64,000 nt of DNA from Daldinia sp. FL1419 (Eukaryota; Ascomycota; Sordariomycetes; Xylariales; Hypoxylaceae): contig MU623386.1 of assembly GCA_025201765.1 (NCBI GenBank), positions 62,001-126,000 on the forward strand, written 5' to 3'. Positions 1-11,462 of the stretch are shown in pieces. The notes beneath the pieces were generated by a model. The model saw only the letters and a list, made by a program, of their open reading frames with translations, had not been told where the DNA came from and made no database searches. Both the position numbers and the translations under genes were made by a program. The stretch's first letter is position 1. The number at the start of each line of letters is the position of its first letter.

Positions 1-882
1 TCAATTCTCGCCTAACTGTACCGTTAATCTCTTAATGGCTCTTCTAATTCAACCCATGGCCTATCATTATGTAGGTAGTTTAGACACCTAATACTCTTTC
101 AAGGTGAGGATTGCTCCTCAATCTCTTGTGCCTTTAATCGAGATATCCATAGAATACCCACCTCATAACGTGGCTCATGTTACTACGACATATTAAATTA
201 GTTAATGGTATAGATGTTTACCTCCGTCTACTATAAAAGAGCCAATTTGAATCGCAAGCCTTCAGAAAACATGAGGAGTACTCCCGCCCACTAGGTGTTT
301 TCATTGATGTTAGCCAAGGTATGTATTAGCGCAAAGCTCTTACGCTTGCAAGCGTTTGTGCGTTGGGTAAGGAGACATATCTAGGTAGGCCAGGAACAAT
401 TTAATTCGCCTTCTTTCTTGGTTACCATAATGCTATTATAGAGTACTAACATCGAAAGTACTTACGTCGGGTGTAAGGCGTAGTATGAGATGTACATTTA
501 ATACCCCTTTATTTCCAGCACATTGTCATCTAGATAGGTACCCAATCTCTAGCATCCTAAGTCAATATCGAAAGCCGAACCGAAAGTATTGACCATTTTA
601 AATTAATGTAAAGCTTGAAAGGCATTTTCCGAAAACGCTCATCCCTTTATTATGATTTTACCTCGACATCATATTCCTATTGTTACCAGCATGTCTGTTT
701 GGTCTTTGTTCAGCACAAGTAATCTTCCCAGCCCTGTATCGCCTATGGCTACGATGGTAATTACTTGTAGGTCTACTTGTAGGTCCAGTTCATAATCCTC
801 GTTAACGCTTCCGTACAGCTGTTCAGCCATTCTACTACAGAGAAATCGTGCGTGTAGAGCGAAGAATCGATAAATATAAAAT
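1..882. other. Intergenic, no gene seen
   Basis: AT-rich sequence with frequent stops in all frames and no ORF of note. The last ~100 bases precede the kinase start at 883 and include an A/T-rich stretch. No tRNA, TE ORF or long repeat was recognised. Confidence 0.6.
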
Positions 883-3800
883 ATGGCCGTTAGTAGAAGA
901 AAGAATCGACGTGAGACTCAAAATGAACCTTACGGGAGTAATGTTCTTCTAGGTAAGCAGTCTTTAATTCTTTGAATCAAGTAACGTACGTTGATATCTT
1001 TGGTATAACTAGAACGATTGATAAGACGTGAGAGACGTCGAACTCCGATCGAAACTGATGAATTTAGGGCGGCCCGAGAAGCGCTGAGGACGCTCAAAAA
1101 ACACTTCGAGGAGAACTACGAAACTGTCTATTCGGGGCGGGCTAAGTTTCAAAAGGTACTTGGCTGGGGAGGTTTTGGTATCGCCACGCTAGTATGTAAT
1201 TTGAGATTTACACATTTGCCCCCTTTCCACCGTCTGCCTATACGCTGTTCCGTAAACGAATAGGAGAAGCTTTTGTGCTCTATTTGGGGTTTATGAAGCT
1301 GCCATAGATCATTATGCAAGCTCCCTCTCGCCAATATAATAGCTCCGGGTAAAGTATAGATATAACAATTAACGGTACATAATACAGTGGAAAATAAAAA
1401 CTCCAGACAACCGCCGTATAGATGTTGCTGTTAAATCAAGTATCATAAAATCGAAAACCAGGGCCAAAGAGAAAGAACTACGAAAGGAGATCAATATCAT
1501 GGGTGTGAGTAAATTCAGTGCCTTAACTAATAAGTTTCCATTCTTAACTTTGGATAGACGCTACTTAATGGCGCGGAACATATCGTCCAACTTATCAACA
1601 TCGAGCCAAATCTCCCCACGTATTACAATGATGCGAAAGCGCCCCAACCGGTCATGGTTATGGAAGTTCTCAAGCACGGAAGTCTCTCAGAATTGATAGA
1701 TAAGATCAACAAGGCTAGACTCACGAACTTACCGGTAATCGAAATAGCAGAAAATCCGTGGGGGGAAGGGCGTTATAATCGGGAGGATTTGAAACTTGGA
1801 TATATTCCAAATCGAATACTATGGAGATTCTTCTTATGCTGTAAGCCCAAATAAGCCCTTGCTTGAAACCCCATTGGGCGATCGCTAAATGAAACCGTAT
1901 AGTGGCGAGAGCCATTACCGGAATGGCGTATGGGCCTCCTATCCAAGTTAACCTTTATGAAAACGTAAATAAATGGCGCGAAGTATATCGAGCAGCCAAA
2001 GAGCCGAATCCACTAATTCACTTTGATCTGGACATATATAACGGTTTGAAACCTATAAATCATATGAAGACGAACCAGTCTATCTGACATCAAATAGTGC
2101 TTTGTGGAGATATCGACCATAGCGGACGGGACTCCGAGCATGCCTTTGCTCCGATAATAAAGGTTCGCCTCCCGTGACAGTTTGGGACCCGACTAACCAT
2201 CTCCATAGGTATCTGATTTTGGCCTCGCGCTACAGTGGCCTAAGAATTCTTCTCCTGGCGAGTACGGCGATCACCCAACTCCCTTACCACCTATAGTAGA
2301 TCACTGACCCGCAATATAGAAGAGAAATGATGTCACGAAGGGGGAAGCCTAGTTTTTACGCCCCAGTAAGTTGTGTGATTCTTGAGTTGTGTTAGGCACC
2401 AGGTGTTCGTTGGTTGGTTACTTACATCACGAAGGAACAAAAAAATGCAGATGTTGCTGCGGACGATCCCGATGCCATGGGAATTGCCATTAATGTATGG
2501 GCCATAGGGCTGGTACGTATATTTCCTCCGATTCACAATTCGAGTTAAATACCTAATAACTGGAGATTTTAAACAGATTATGCTAAACCTCTTGACGTTG
2601 GCACACCCGAAGCTCAGCCACTGGGAACCTAGAGTGAGATCATATTCCGCACCATACCAAGGTGACCCGAACTATAAACAGAAATTTGTGACTTGGGGCT
2701 GGTTCCTCCTCGACGATGAAGAGCATCATATTAGCCCATTTCTAAGATCATTCGACTATGAACTTCGACTTCTGATCGCGCGTTGCTTGGAGACATATGG
2801 ACCGAGACGCCCAACGGCACAGCAACTATTGGATGTCATCTTGGCAAACATCAACCAATCCGATGCTAAACATGAGCGTCTGGCAGCCCGGAGGATCCCT
2901 CAGGAAGAAAAAGAATATAGAGATAGTTTAATACGCGAGGAGGAGATGGAAGCTGAGGCCATGGTTTGGTCCGATTTGTATGACCCTCTCTTCCAGGAGT
3001 CGATGCGCTATGGACGCTCGACTCGTCCTCGGTCGCGAAATCTTGACGACCCGTTGGCCGTAGACCCGAATGAGTTGAATCAGTGGATGGAGCAGATGGA
3101 CATTGAAACTGTAAAAACCCTGACTATGGAACCCCAGTTGAGGGGATGGTCGAGATCCCAACCACCGCCATCAGCAGGAATAAGTACATGGCCTAGAGTA
3201 CCCACGCCGCCGCCACTATCAGATCTAATACACATTTCACGCACCGACTCAATAGATCAGCCGGACACACCAAGACTTGTTGATTTTCCTCCGGGATTCG
3301 ACCCGAACCGCCCGATGAGAACGGGGGTACGTCCTAAAGAAGCCAACCCCATATCGGTGGTGAATCAATGGCCTATACCTCCGGCCTTGCAAAATGCCAC
3401 ACTTCCAGTGGTTAGGCCCAAAACTCCGGCGGCCGACAAGGTTATCACCCGCAATGACTACCGCCCGGTCTCGGAATTCCAGACTCCGCCTGAGCTCGAG
3501 GATGACGACCTGCTTAAGAAGTTTTACGACGACCACTTCCGCAATCCTCCCGAAACGAAAGATGATTATGCAAAACTGTGGAACAGGGTTACTCCCAACC
3601 TCGCAAGCCGGAACCCGTCTGGTCGGGGCTCACCACCAGCACCTGTGCGTCCCGGACCGGCGCAAATTATCAATCCTGGATTTGGCAGGGCCATCCTAAT
3701 CCCCCCGCCGACGGATGACGACGACGACGATGATGATAATGGTGACGGAATTGACAGATCTGCGAGGAAAAAGAAGGGACCGCAACTCGTAGGACTCCCG

Positions 3801-4385
3801 GTAGCTCCCCCAAGCGACGACCAGGAGTCCATCGAAATTGATCTTGTTGCCATGGGCCAACGGCAACGTCTTAGGCCCACCGAGCTTTATGGCCCCGCCG
3901 GGGGTCAGCTTCGGCACGTTAACCTTCCCGCCGGCCCTCCTCCTCCTCTTCATGGTCCTGCTGCTGAACCCCCTCACGAATCGATTCCAACTGTCGTGGT
4001 GGGTTCACATAACGACCCATTCCGCCATCTTCGTGAAGGTTCGGACCTTATGGAATTTAACGAGGAACTTTACGTCCCTCCTCCTAATCCTCCTGCTTAT
4101 CTTATACCGGATCCTCTTCAGCGGCAGGATCTTCTCGGCCCTATTAGCGCCGATAACGGTCCAGATGCTGTTAGTGCTCGCCTACAACGTGACCGTGATT
4201 ACCTCGCTCCTAGCTCTGCCTTAGGGGAAGGACTACAACTCGATGACGATGATGAAGACGACGATCCGGAAGGGAATCAAACAGGGGGTGTGAGGCAGGC
4301 TGTATATGTCGTGGCTCCAGGGGGGACATGGCAACGGCAACACGAAGCAGCGCCTTACGTTTGGGAAGAGGAGGAGGTGTCTTAA
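883..4385 (+). CDS. Fungal-type serine/threonine protein kinase, 10 exons, long disordered tail
   Basis: Hand-spliced model, 946 aa. Exons: 883-952, 1013-1191, 1388-1504, 1558-1840, 1903-2043, 2098-2162, 2209-2261, 2320-2365, 2435-2512, 2577-4385. All junction phases agree and no in-frame stop remains. The kinase core has a Gly-rich loop (GWGGFG, ~74-79), the ATP lysine in VAVK (K99), the hinge MVMEV, a catalytic loop HFDLDIYN (D258, N263), DFG (D288) and APE (317-319). The HRD arginine is Phe, and the Lys two residues after the catalytic Asp is Asp. Such HFD-type loops are, as I recall, common in fungal-specific kinases, so activity is likely but not certain. The ~560-residue tail is Pro- and Asp-rich with acidic runs near 3715-3740 and 4243-4270. 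Donors GTTTGA (2044) and GTTCGC (2163) and the AAG acceptor at 2434 are weak, so those introns are least sure. Substrate is unknown. Confidence 0.8.
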
Positions 4386-4796
4386 GGCTGTCGTCGGAAG
4401 GGGACTTAGCCCTGTACCATTCACCAGCTCGCATGGTTTATTACCTTAGCGGCTCACATCACCTTTCAAGAGTTATAGATATAGTTGTAGAATAAAGTAT
4501 CACTAGGTAGTTTTATTCTTCTGTTTACCATTGGGACTTCGTGTATCTATAATAAATCGGGCTTAAGGAGGCGTTGGGGAGATGCGTATGAGTTTTTATG
4601 CTATATTTAAATTATTTTACAAAATCCGAGGTCTTCTTTCGTTTGAAAGTCCCGGATAGTTTCTAATTCTGACCTAGTTTTACATATTTGGAACCCTCTA
4701 ACGTAGTCTCCAATCGAGAGGATTCCAATCCCCGGGATTTTTCAACTGAACAATATCCTTGATCTTTCGTACTCCCCTATTGTTATGATGAATATA
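4386..4796. other. Convergent 3' intergenic region
   Basis: AT-rich spacer between the 3' ends of the kinase (+) and the membrane protein (-). It has no ORF and probably holds both 3' UTRs and polyadenylation signals. Confidence 0.5.
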
Positions 4797-5592
4797 CTAA
4801 AAGCAACATATCAACGAATTAACATGATGAGGTATCTCTTTACCCTTAGCTTCCAAATAAGCACCCTCGTAGTTTAGCAAAATCATCGGCAAGCTCGCCA
4901 CCAGCACGAACGTAATTGAAGGGACTCTAAAAATCACGCGTAGATTGAAGCCTAGCAAGACCGCAGCAGGCATCAGAAGATACAGCCAATCTATCATCGG
5001 CATGAACAGTAGCCTCGCGCGACATTCGTTGTCCATGTGTAATAGAGCCATGGCTGTATCAAAGAGGTTGAAAATCCAGAATGTTGTTCTGCCACCCATG
5101 CAAATATGGATTCGAAAGCCGATGGTCGACCAAAGAATACTTAGAAATAGAAACTTCAGGCTGAACGCCCGAGAAAGCAAGGTTGAGTACTCGTATATGC
5201 TATCTTCAGATAATGAATGGGTTCTGACGTAGTCGGCGACACGTCTCAGTGTCGCTTCGATATAGTCAGGTTTGACGTTGTTGCGCAGCAGTGGAAGTAG
5301 CTGCTGACCTTCTGCTTCACGCGGACAAGATGCGTTGTCAGTAGGAGTAGCCTAGGATCACGTTAGACAAGGCAGATCACATATAGAGAGATGGGCTTAC
5401 CAAGAGCCTATTCCAATGATCCCAGGCTACGTTATATGTCATTAATCCTTGGGACGAGTCTACTTCATTTGTAACGTCGTCTGTACTGGTCCTGAGCCAT
5501 AGGTTCACGTGGATTACGCCAACGCAGAGTAATATAGTTGCTATAAATCTAAATAATCCTCGAGCGCCTCTATTGGCAGGTACCGAATCCAT
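4797..5592 (-). CDS. Small multi-pass membrane protein, unknown function
   Basis: Two-exon model: exon 1 5592-5401 (64 codons), intron 5400-5352 with GTAAGC donor, CTAAC-like branch and TAG acceptor, exon 2 5351-4797; 248 aa. Joining is in phase 0 and the frame stays open throughout. Residues ~13-32 form a hydrophobic helix (signal anchor or TM1). A polar region of about 70 residues follows, then at least three further hydrophobic helices, one with a short WLYLLMPAAVLL stretch. The C-terminus ends in CC, a possible lipidation site. The layout (N-terminal TM, lumenal loop, C-terminal TM bundle) resembles many uncharacterised fungal integral membrane proteins; I cannot name the family. It is divergent with the damaged locus at 5746, only 153 bp away. 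Confidence 0.65.
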
Positions 5593-5745
5593 GGTGAATT
5601 AGACGGTAAGGAGTTGATATTGGCCAGGGAGTGAGTAAATTAGGGGATAAAATGATAGTTCAAAGGGCTCGGACGAAAACCTCTTATCACGCTTCTTCAA
5701 ACCTCGAGATAAAAAATATTTTTTTTTTAATATCGGATTCTTAAG

Positions 5746-6220
5746 ATGCGGCGTTGCCTTGTGGTGGGGGATCACTATTTTGAAGAATTCATTAGAGTTT
5801 TTAACGCTATCAACTGCTCAGTCTTGGCTGCGATTTCTTGGTTCTATAGGGGGTTCAATCGTGACAATTCTTCCAGCCTTGATGATCTGTTTTCGTCTGC
5901 TTGAACGTGTTATGATATCCTTGGGACCGGCTAGTTTGCTAACAATTTAGGAGACCATGTTGTCGTTTAGTAAAAGTGCGAGAGATTATTAAATATGAGA
6001 TTGACGATAGAAAACAGCGAGGGGAGCTGGAAACATGCGCTCAAACGATAACCGCCTAGCCGCCCGCCTTCTATCCAGCATGCTGCAGATGAGCTCCAAT
6101 AGGCTATTGGGATTATGGCTCATCTACGGCTATCTGCATAACGAAGGCCACATCCGGAGAACACTGCCCCTCCGCGCAACGCGACGTCTACGCCGCATGT
6201 TAGAAACTGGCGACCTATGA
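5746..6220 (+). pseudogene. Probable frameshifted small gene, unknown family
   Basis: ATG at 5746 opens a frame that is spliced at 5895-5950 (GTCTGC donor, perfect TGCTAAC branch, TTTAG acceptor). It runs on as a charged helical segment to a stop at 6057-6059. No GT lies between there and the next segment, yet the +1 frame from 6035 to 6220 continues with Leu/Arg-rich helical sequence (LLSSMLQMSSNRLLGLW). The simplest reading is a one-base indel near 6035-6059 in a gene that formerly ended at 6220. The alternative is an intact 85-aa protein overlapping a chance ORF. No domain was recognised. The first methionine may also be internal, because the bases before it could end an intron. Confidence 0.35.
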
Positions 6221-6552
6221 TCGAATCAACTTGGGCACGGATCAATGTGGTATCGGCATGGCTCCACTTGAAAATAGAGAACTGACGAAATGCAAAGTAA
6301 AGCCAAGGTGAAGCTCTAATGGATTCAAATTCTAATGTAGGTAGGTATGTACTAGGTACGGGAGCCCTATCAACCCCTTTCTGGGTGATTGGGTATAACA
6401 TACTTAGAATGTTTTCCGCTCAAGTCTACTTTCATCTTAAACAGATATATTCCCACGCCCCTGTGTATTGTTGGACATCCTGTTCCTTCAATGGAGATTA
6501 TATCTACCAATAGGTATCATTGGTAAGATCTCACTGCTCAGTAGACATTTAC
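6221..6552. other. Short intergenic spacer
   Basis: 332 bp between the damaged locus and the 3' end of the PY-motif protein. It has scattered stops; nothing recognised. Confidence 0.5.
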
Positions 6553-7608
6553 CTACGCATGCTTGCTGCGTCTTTTATCCCTCCTCTCCCTTCCTTTCCC
6601 CTTTCCTATACTCTCGCTCACATCCTCCTCATTCACATCCCTCTCTGTAACCGCTAACCAAAAGGTCCCGGCGCCCAAATTAAGCGGGCCTGGAACCCGT
6701 ACGTGAAGTTCAGCGAGATACGCTCCTAGAGCGGCGAGTTGTGCTTCTGCGTCCATTTCTCTAGCCGCGCGTGCGATATTCAGTAATTCGTCGCTGGATA
6801 CTCTAAGGGCTTCGCTTAATTCCGACGTATCTAGTAGATGGGCCTCAAGCCCGGCCCGATGTAGCCATTTGATGTTCGCAGCAGCTATGTAAGCAACGGC
6901 GCGCTCCTTCGGCGTCTTCGGCTCCCGTCCAACGGCGTTTATGGCCGCGAATGGAAGGGTAACTGCAGCACCGACAGCCCGGAGAGCGGTGGCAACTGAG
7001 ATGCCGACGGTAGCGCCTACGACGTGGACTGCCGCACCGACTACGTTGCCTGACTTGGCGGTCTCTTTTATGTTGCGACCCGAGGCTTTAATATGCTCCA
7101 TAGTTTCCTTGCCAAATTGCTTGGGCACGTTGCCGACGTGCTGTGCCATATCAGCAGCGTGGCTGATAGCCTTTTGAGAAACGGTAGCCGCTAAAAATCC
7201 CGACAGAGTTTTGACGAACCCAAGCCAGGTATCTTGGGTGATTCCATGACGTGATAGTGATGGGGGGAATGCTTCTAGGAAAGGGGAGGTAGGATCTGCC
7301 TTAATCTGAGGAATTGCGATAGGGCGTGGATCGCTGGTGTTGGCTGCCCAAGCCGAGTACGCCGGCGGTTCACCTGCAGGAGGGAAGTTGAATGGGGAGT
7401 CGGCTGTTGGTATGGAATCTTCTACAACGGGTATGAGACCCTCTGCATCAGGTATAGGACCTCTTGTAACAGGTATAAGACCCTCTGAATCGGGTATCGG
7501 ACCCCTTGCAACAGGTATAGGATCTTCTACAACAGGTATGAGACCAGAAGCATCTTCGTATGAGGGAGGTGCCTCACCCCGTGCTTTGTTCTCTTTGGAA
7601 TACGCCAT
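6553..7608 (-). CDS. PY-motif protein with PIP-type heptad repeats, fungal family of unknown function
   Basis: Intronless, 351 aa, ATG at 7608. The N-terminus has two PPxY motifs (PPSYED near residue 14, PPAYSA near 80), which are typical WW-domain ligands. Between them is an expansion of ~7-residue units based on GLIPV/GPIPD, encoded by a 21-bp tandem repeat. Residues ~120-230 contain an Ala/Gly/Val-rich amphipathic or membrane-associating stretch (GAAVHVVGATVGISVAT). The segment to ~330 is helical and ends with a GAGTFWLAV motif that I associate with a fungal family whose members start with PY motifs. The C-terminus is very basic (KGKGRERRDKRR), a possible NLS. No catalytic motif is seen. 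A role as a ubiquitin-ligase adaptor or substrate is inference from the PY motifs only. Confidence 0.75.
   Translation of the reverse strand: MAYSKENKARGEAPPSYEDASGLIPVVEDPIPVARGPIPDSEGLIPVTRGPIPDAEGLIPVVEDSIPTADSPFNFPPAGEPPAYSAWAANTSDPRPIAIPQIKADPTSPFLEAFPPSLSRHGITQDTWLGFVKTLSGFLAATVSQKAISHAADMAQHVGNVPKQFGKETMEHIKASGRNIKETAKSGNVVGAAVHVVGATVGISVATALRAVGAAVTLPFAAINAVGREPKTPKERAVAYIAAANIKWLHRAGLEAHLLDTSELSEALRVSSDELLNIARAAREMDAEAQLAALGAYLAELHVRVPGPLNLGAGTFWLAVTERDVNEEDVSESIGKGKGRERRDKRRSKHA
7399..7545 (-). repeat. 21-bp coding tandem repeat, about 7 units
   Basis: Seven consecutive imperfect 21-bp units built on GGTATAGGACC plus a variable half, in frame with the minus-strand protein. Each unit encodes about seven residues (x-IP-x-x-x-x). 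The exact 21-bp period keeps the frame, so copy number can vary without damage. Confidence 0.85.
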
Positions 7609-9628
7609 TAGATAGGTACCTAAGTATTAGAATTTAAGGCGAAAGTCGTAAGTTAAATTCTAGCTTCAATAATTTTTATTTTTTTCCACCGAAAGCTTCG
7701 AGTATTAATGAGAATAAAAATTGGAACGATCTACCCAAACCCTGAGCTCCGGGATGGCGATGCCGCCAGTGCTGCGCCGCTCCGGCGGTGGGGTAACTGC
7801 GCGTCGCGAAGCCTCTAAGAGTTCAGCTAGTGGATAATTATACAAATACCTAGCGAAAGCGAGAACGAAAACAGCGGAGATATACATATTCGGAGTTAAC
7901 CTAGTTAAATAGATGTCGAATCCCTTCTCTCTCGTTATGAGACTTAGTCAGATCGTGGACGGTTTTTTTGAAGAGTTTGCTCGTAGCTCAACATAAAGCC
8001 ACGGCGCCAAGCGGTGATAGGGCTGAGCGATCGTCGAATACCATCAAAGGGATATATATCTCCACGATCATGTGTCTCTGTTCTACATGTCTAGTATAAT
8101 TATGAGAGTCAACGCATCATGGCTTTATAAACAATAGTAAGAGGTTTTAGTCTCACCGTGACTCACGTAGACAGACTAGGTAGGTATACTAGTTATGAAT
8201 AGCTCAATTGGATTGAGAATTCTAGCTAGGCGGCGTCCTCGTTGGACTTACTAGGTACCTAGCTGTTGTCCAAAGCGAGTCAAGGCGGTATAGTCTTTCT
8301 GATCGGGTATCTTCATCCTCACAGCCAATATACACGACGAAGACTTACCAAAGCTAATATCTTGCAATATAAATAACTAGCCCTAACGAAGAAACTAGTT
8401 GAATCTGTATTAACGGTTGATAACACGAGCCCCCGAGAGCGATGGAGAAAGAGAAATGCGTAAAGTGCAGTTTCACGGAACAATCTGTAATAAACCCCAG
8501 GGGTTTTATATAAATTTAGTCGAAGCGCGCAGACTTGCATTAGGGCCAGTAGGTAGCCGAGGAAGCAGTATCCTTGTACCGACAGTTGACTCCTTATACA
8601 TGCGCAGGTCACCAGGAGCCCAAACTTGGCCATGACCAAGAGACCAGAGATTATATCAACCAATAGCTTCCTGATACTTCAATACTATCCATCATAAGAC
8701 TCAAGAAGGAGAGACCTGATTAGAAGCGTCCCGGCGATCCCGTAATGTAGTACGATTGGTGTGGCATTCAGATCAAGTGCTACCGACGATCACTGCCAAG
8801 GTGCGTGATGTAATGTGATAGGGTCCCAAAAGGTCTCATCCTGCCCTATCCAACTTCGCGGCTCTCTTTGGTCAGCTTTTATAGCTTCGGCTCTTCTTGT
8901 TTCATATTTCCAGGAGGCGCCCGGTCGTAGCACGTTATCATCGACATGGTCGGCTTTACTTATCATCTTACCCCTGAGAACCTGGGGTAACGTTCATATG
9001 GACTTTCTATAATAGGCAGTTCAGAGCATCCCCGGCCCACTTGAGCTGCATCCATACCCCGGACTTTCTTAATTATAATTACAAGATGCTATACTATTTC
9101 AGCTACACAGCATACAACATAAATGCTCCGGCCCCAAAGGCACTTTTAAATGATACCAGTAATTGGTTATTATCGTTTTTTTAATAATATCTGTGTATAT
9201 ATGAGGCGTTTGTCTGTCTCGTTCGCGTGAAGAGTAATCTAGACGTGTTTGATATAAGTAAGAATCATGTTGGTTGCCGGTGATGTGTTACTGGCAAACC
9301 TCGATCGTCAGGATAGGAGAAAATAGGTAGCATCTGCAAGACATTTAGGGTGGCATGAGGCTCTAGGCTGACAGCTACCCAAACCAAACTATACACTCAA
9401 TCTGGAATGTAACTAAGGGTAAAAATAGGGGGCGCGGGAGGAAACTAACTGCTCAACGTTACACTTCATTCCAGCATGTGGGCAATCTTAAACATGCCTA
9501 CCTAAGAGGTATATATGAACTACAGATCGCCGCGGATGCATCATGGCATTTCAACCTCAGTTTCTGTTATCACCAACCAGGGACCATTTCAATCACCTTG
9601 TTGTCAAACTTGAGCTTCTGGTTCCAAC
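7609..9628. other. Intergenic, no supported gene
   Basis: About 2 kb. The longest open frame is 114 codons on the minus strand (8663-8319) with no recognisable domain, no splice partners and a random-looking composition. Bases 7760-7790 are locally GC-rich. The last ~150 bp are the promoter and leader of the chitinase. No repeats or RNA gene were identified. Confidence 0.5.
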
Positions 9629-10995
9629 ATGCATATTTCCCGGGCTGTCGCAACTGCTGCCGCCGCGGCACCGCGGTTTGCTATGTACTACGACCAGTGG
9701 CACACTGCATCTCCTAGTAAAGACCAGATGGCTGGAGTAACGCATGTGGTCACCTCGTTTGCCGGTAGCACGCTGTTCACTAACGATCCGGCGGGCTCTT
9801 ACGCGCCATTCGTAGACGTAGCAACACTTCGCAGTCAGTTCCCCGACGGAGCCAAGATGTGTGTGGCGATTGGAGGATGGGGTGATACTTCTGGGTTCTC
9901 GGCTGGCCAGAAGGACGAGACTACAAGGAAGACTTATGCGAAGGGCGTTGCCGCGATGCTTGAAAGCCACGGCTACGACTGCGTTGGTAAGTACAATCTA
10001 CCCATGTCAAAACTTGAAATCTTATTCGGTTGGTATAATTCCAACTGACATCGCTTCCCTCTAGACGTCGATTGGGAATACCCCGGTGGTAACGGCGAAG
10101 ATTATAAGGAAAACCCCAACTCTGGCAAGGTCGACGAGATCACCAACTATGCCTTGCTCTTACAAGAGATCAAGACGGCGATTGGCGACAAGGAGCTTTC
10201 CATCGCTGTTCCCGGTCTTGAGAGGGACATGATTGCCTTCACCTCCGAGCAAGTCCCTAAGATCAACGCCGCAGTCGACGTAGTCAACGTAAGCCCTAAG
10301 TGTAACTTATATAACATAAAAGTAAATAAGATAAAGACTAACATTGGGTTCTAATAGGTCATGGCATACGACTTAATGAACAGGTAAAATCCGCCACACA
10401 CAATCCCACCCAACAAGAGATGCCCGGCTACTAACCCCCCCACAGACGCGACACCCAAACCACACACCACACCTCCGTCAAAGCCTCCCTCGCCACCATC
10501 GACAAGTACATCGAGCTAGGCATGGACGCGTCGAAGCTCAACCTAGGCTTCGCCTTCTACGCGAAATACTTCGTGACGCAAGGGGAATGCACAGAGCCTA
10601 TCGGGTGCCCGACCGTGGAGCTCGAGGACGCGAACGGCGGCGACACGGGCAAATCCGGCGCCGTGACGTTCCTCGAAGGTCCGCCCGTCTTGTCCAGCGG
10701 AAAGGCAGATACAGAGGAGGGCGGCCAGTGGTACTGGGACCCGGCCGAGAGCAAGTTCTGGACTTGGGACACGCCTGACTTCATCGCGCAGAAGTTCGAG
10801 CAGATCGTTAAGGCGCGGGGTTTGGGTGGCGTTAGTAAGTTCTCCCTATCCATTTCCATCTTTTCCCTCACAATTCCTCTCGCGAAAGGAATAGCAGCTG
10901 ACTATTATCTGCGAATAGTGGCCTGGAGCTTGGGAGAAGATTCCGCCGACTGGACTTACGTCAAGGCTATACAGGCTGGACTAAAGACGCTATAA
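9629..10995 (+). CDS. GH18 endochitinase
   Basis: Five exons: 9629-9986, 10065-10288, 10358-10383 (26 nt), 10446-10834, 10919-10995; 357 aa, all phases consistent. Hydrolyses beta-1,4-GlcNAc linkages in chitin by substrate-assisted retaining catalysis. The GH18 hallmark is DxxDxDxE (DCVDVDWE), with catalytic Glu124, whose codons are split by intron 1. Other family signatures are VAIGGWG (in place of SxGG), MAYDLMN for substrate binding and GVMAWSLGED near the C-terminus. The N-terminus (MHISRAVATAAAAAPR) is a weak, Ala-rich secretion signal, shorter than usual, so the start could be further upstream. No chitin-binding module or GPI tail is present. The size fits compact fungal GH18 enzymes. 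It is convergent with NOC2. Confidence 0.92.
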
Positions 10996-11462
10996 GCGAT
11001 GATATTATGACATTCCTTTTACAAAAGGACTTATTCGATACCGCTTCATGTACATCATTTTAACTGAGACGTTGGGTCTCGGACTTCTGTATATACGATT
11101 TACTTTCGCGCATTATATCGAATTAGCATACCCAAGCAAAGTTAAGCTTGTATACCAAAATTCTCTGGCCGTTTAAGGCGAAAATCGAATACGACGATGG
11201 GGAAACATTTGGCGAAAATTGCAATTTGACAACCCTAGGAGGTATTCAGTAAGAATGACGTAAAAAGCAAACCTGTACCCGGTGTAGCACTAGATAATAT
11301 TTGAGACGACGCAGGTACTTTTAATAGACTGTATTCAGAGATTTTCGGGTATCTCAGGACAACGCGAGGAAAGTGTTGGTGTAAAAGACAAGACCTCCCA
11401 ATAGCAGGAAATTTTCCGATTCCATTAACAATAATTCTGCCCAACCGTAAAAGATCTGCCCA
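10996..11462. other. Convergent intergenic region, chitinase/NOC2
   Basis: 467 bp between two 3' ends; AT-rich, no ORF, probably both 3' UTRs. Confidence 0.5.

Noticed and set aside
3566..3977. Long minus-strand frames inside the kinase tail
   Set aside because: Shadow frames of the coding repeat (Asp runs read as Ser/Val runs on the other strand).
8319..8663. 114-codon minus-strand open frame
   Set aside because: No domain, no splice partners, random-looking composition in an otherwise empty intergenic region.
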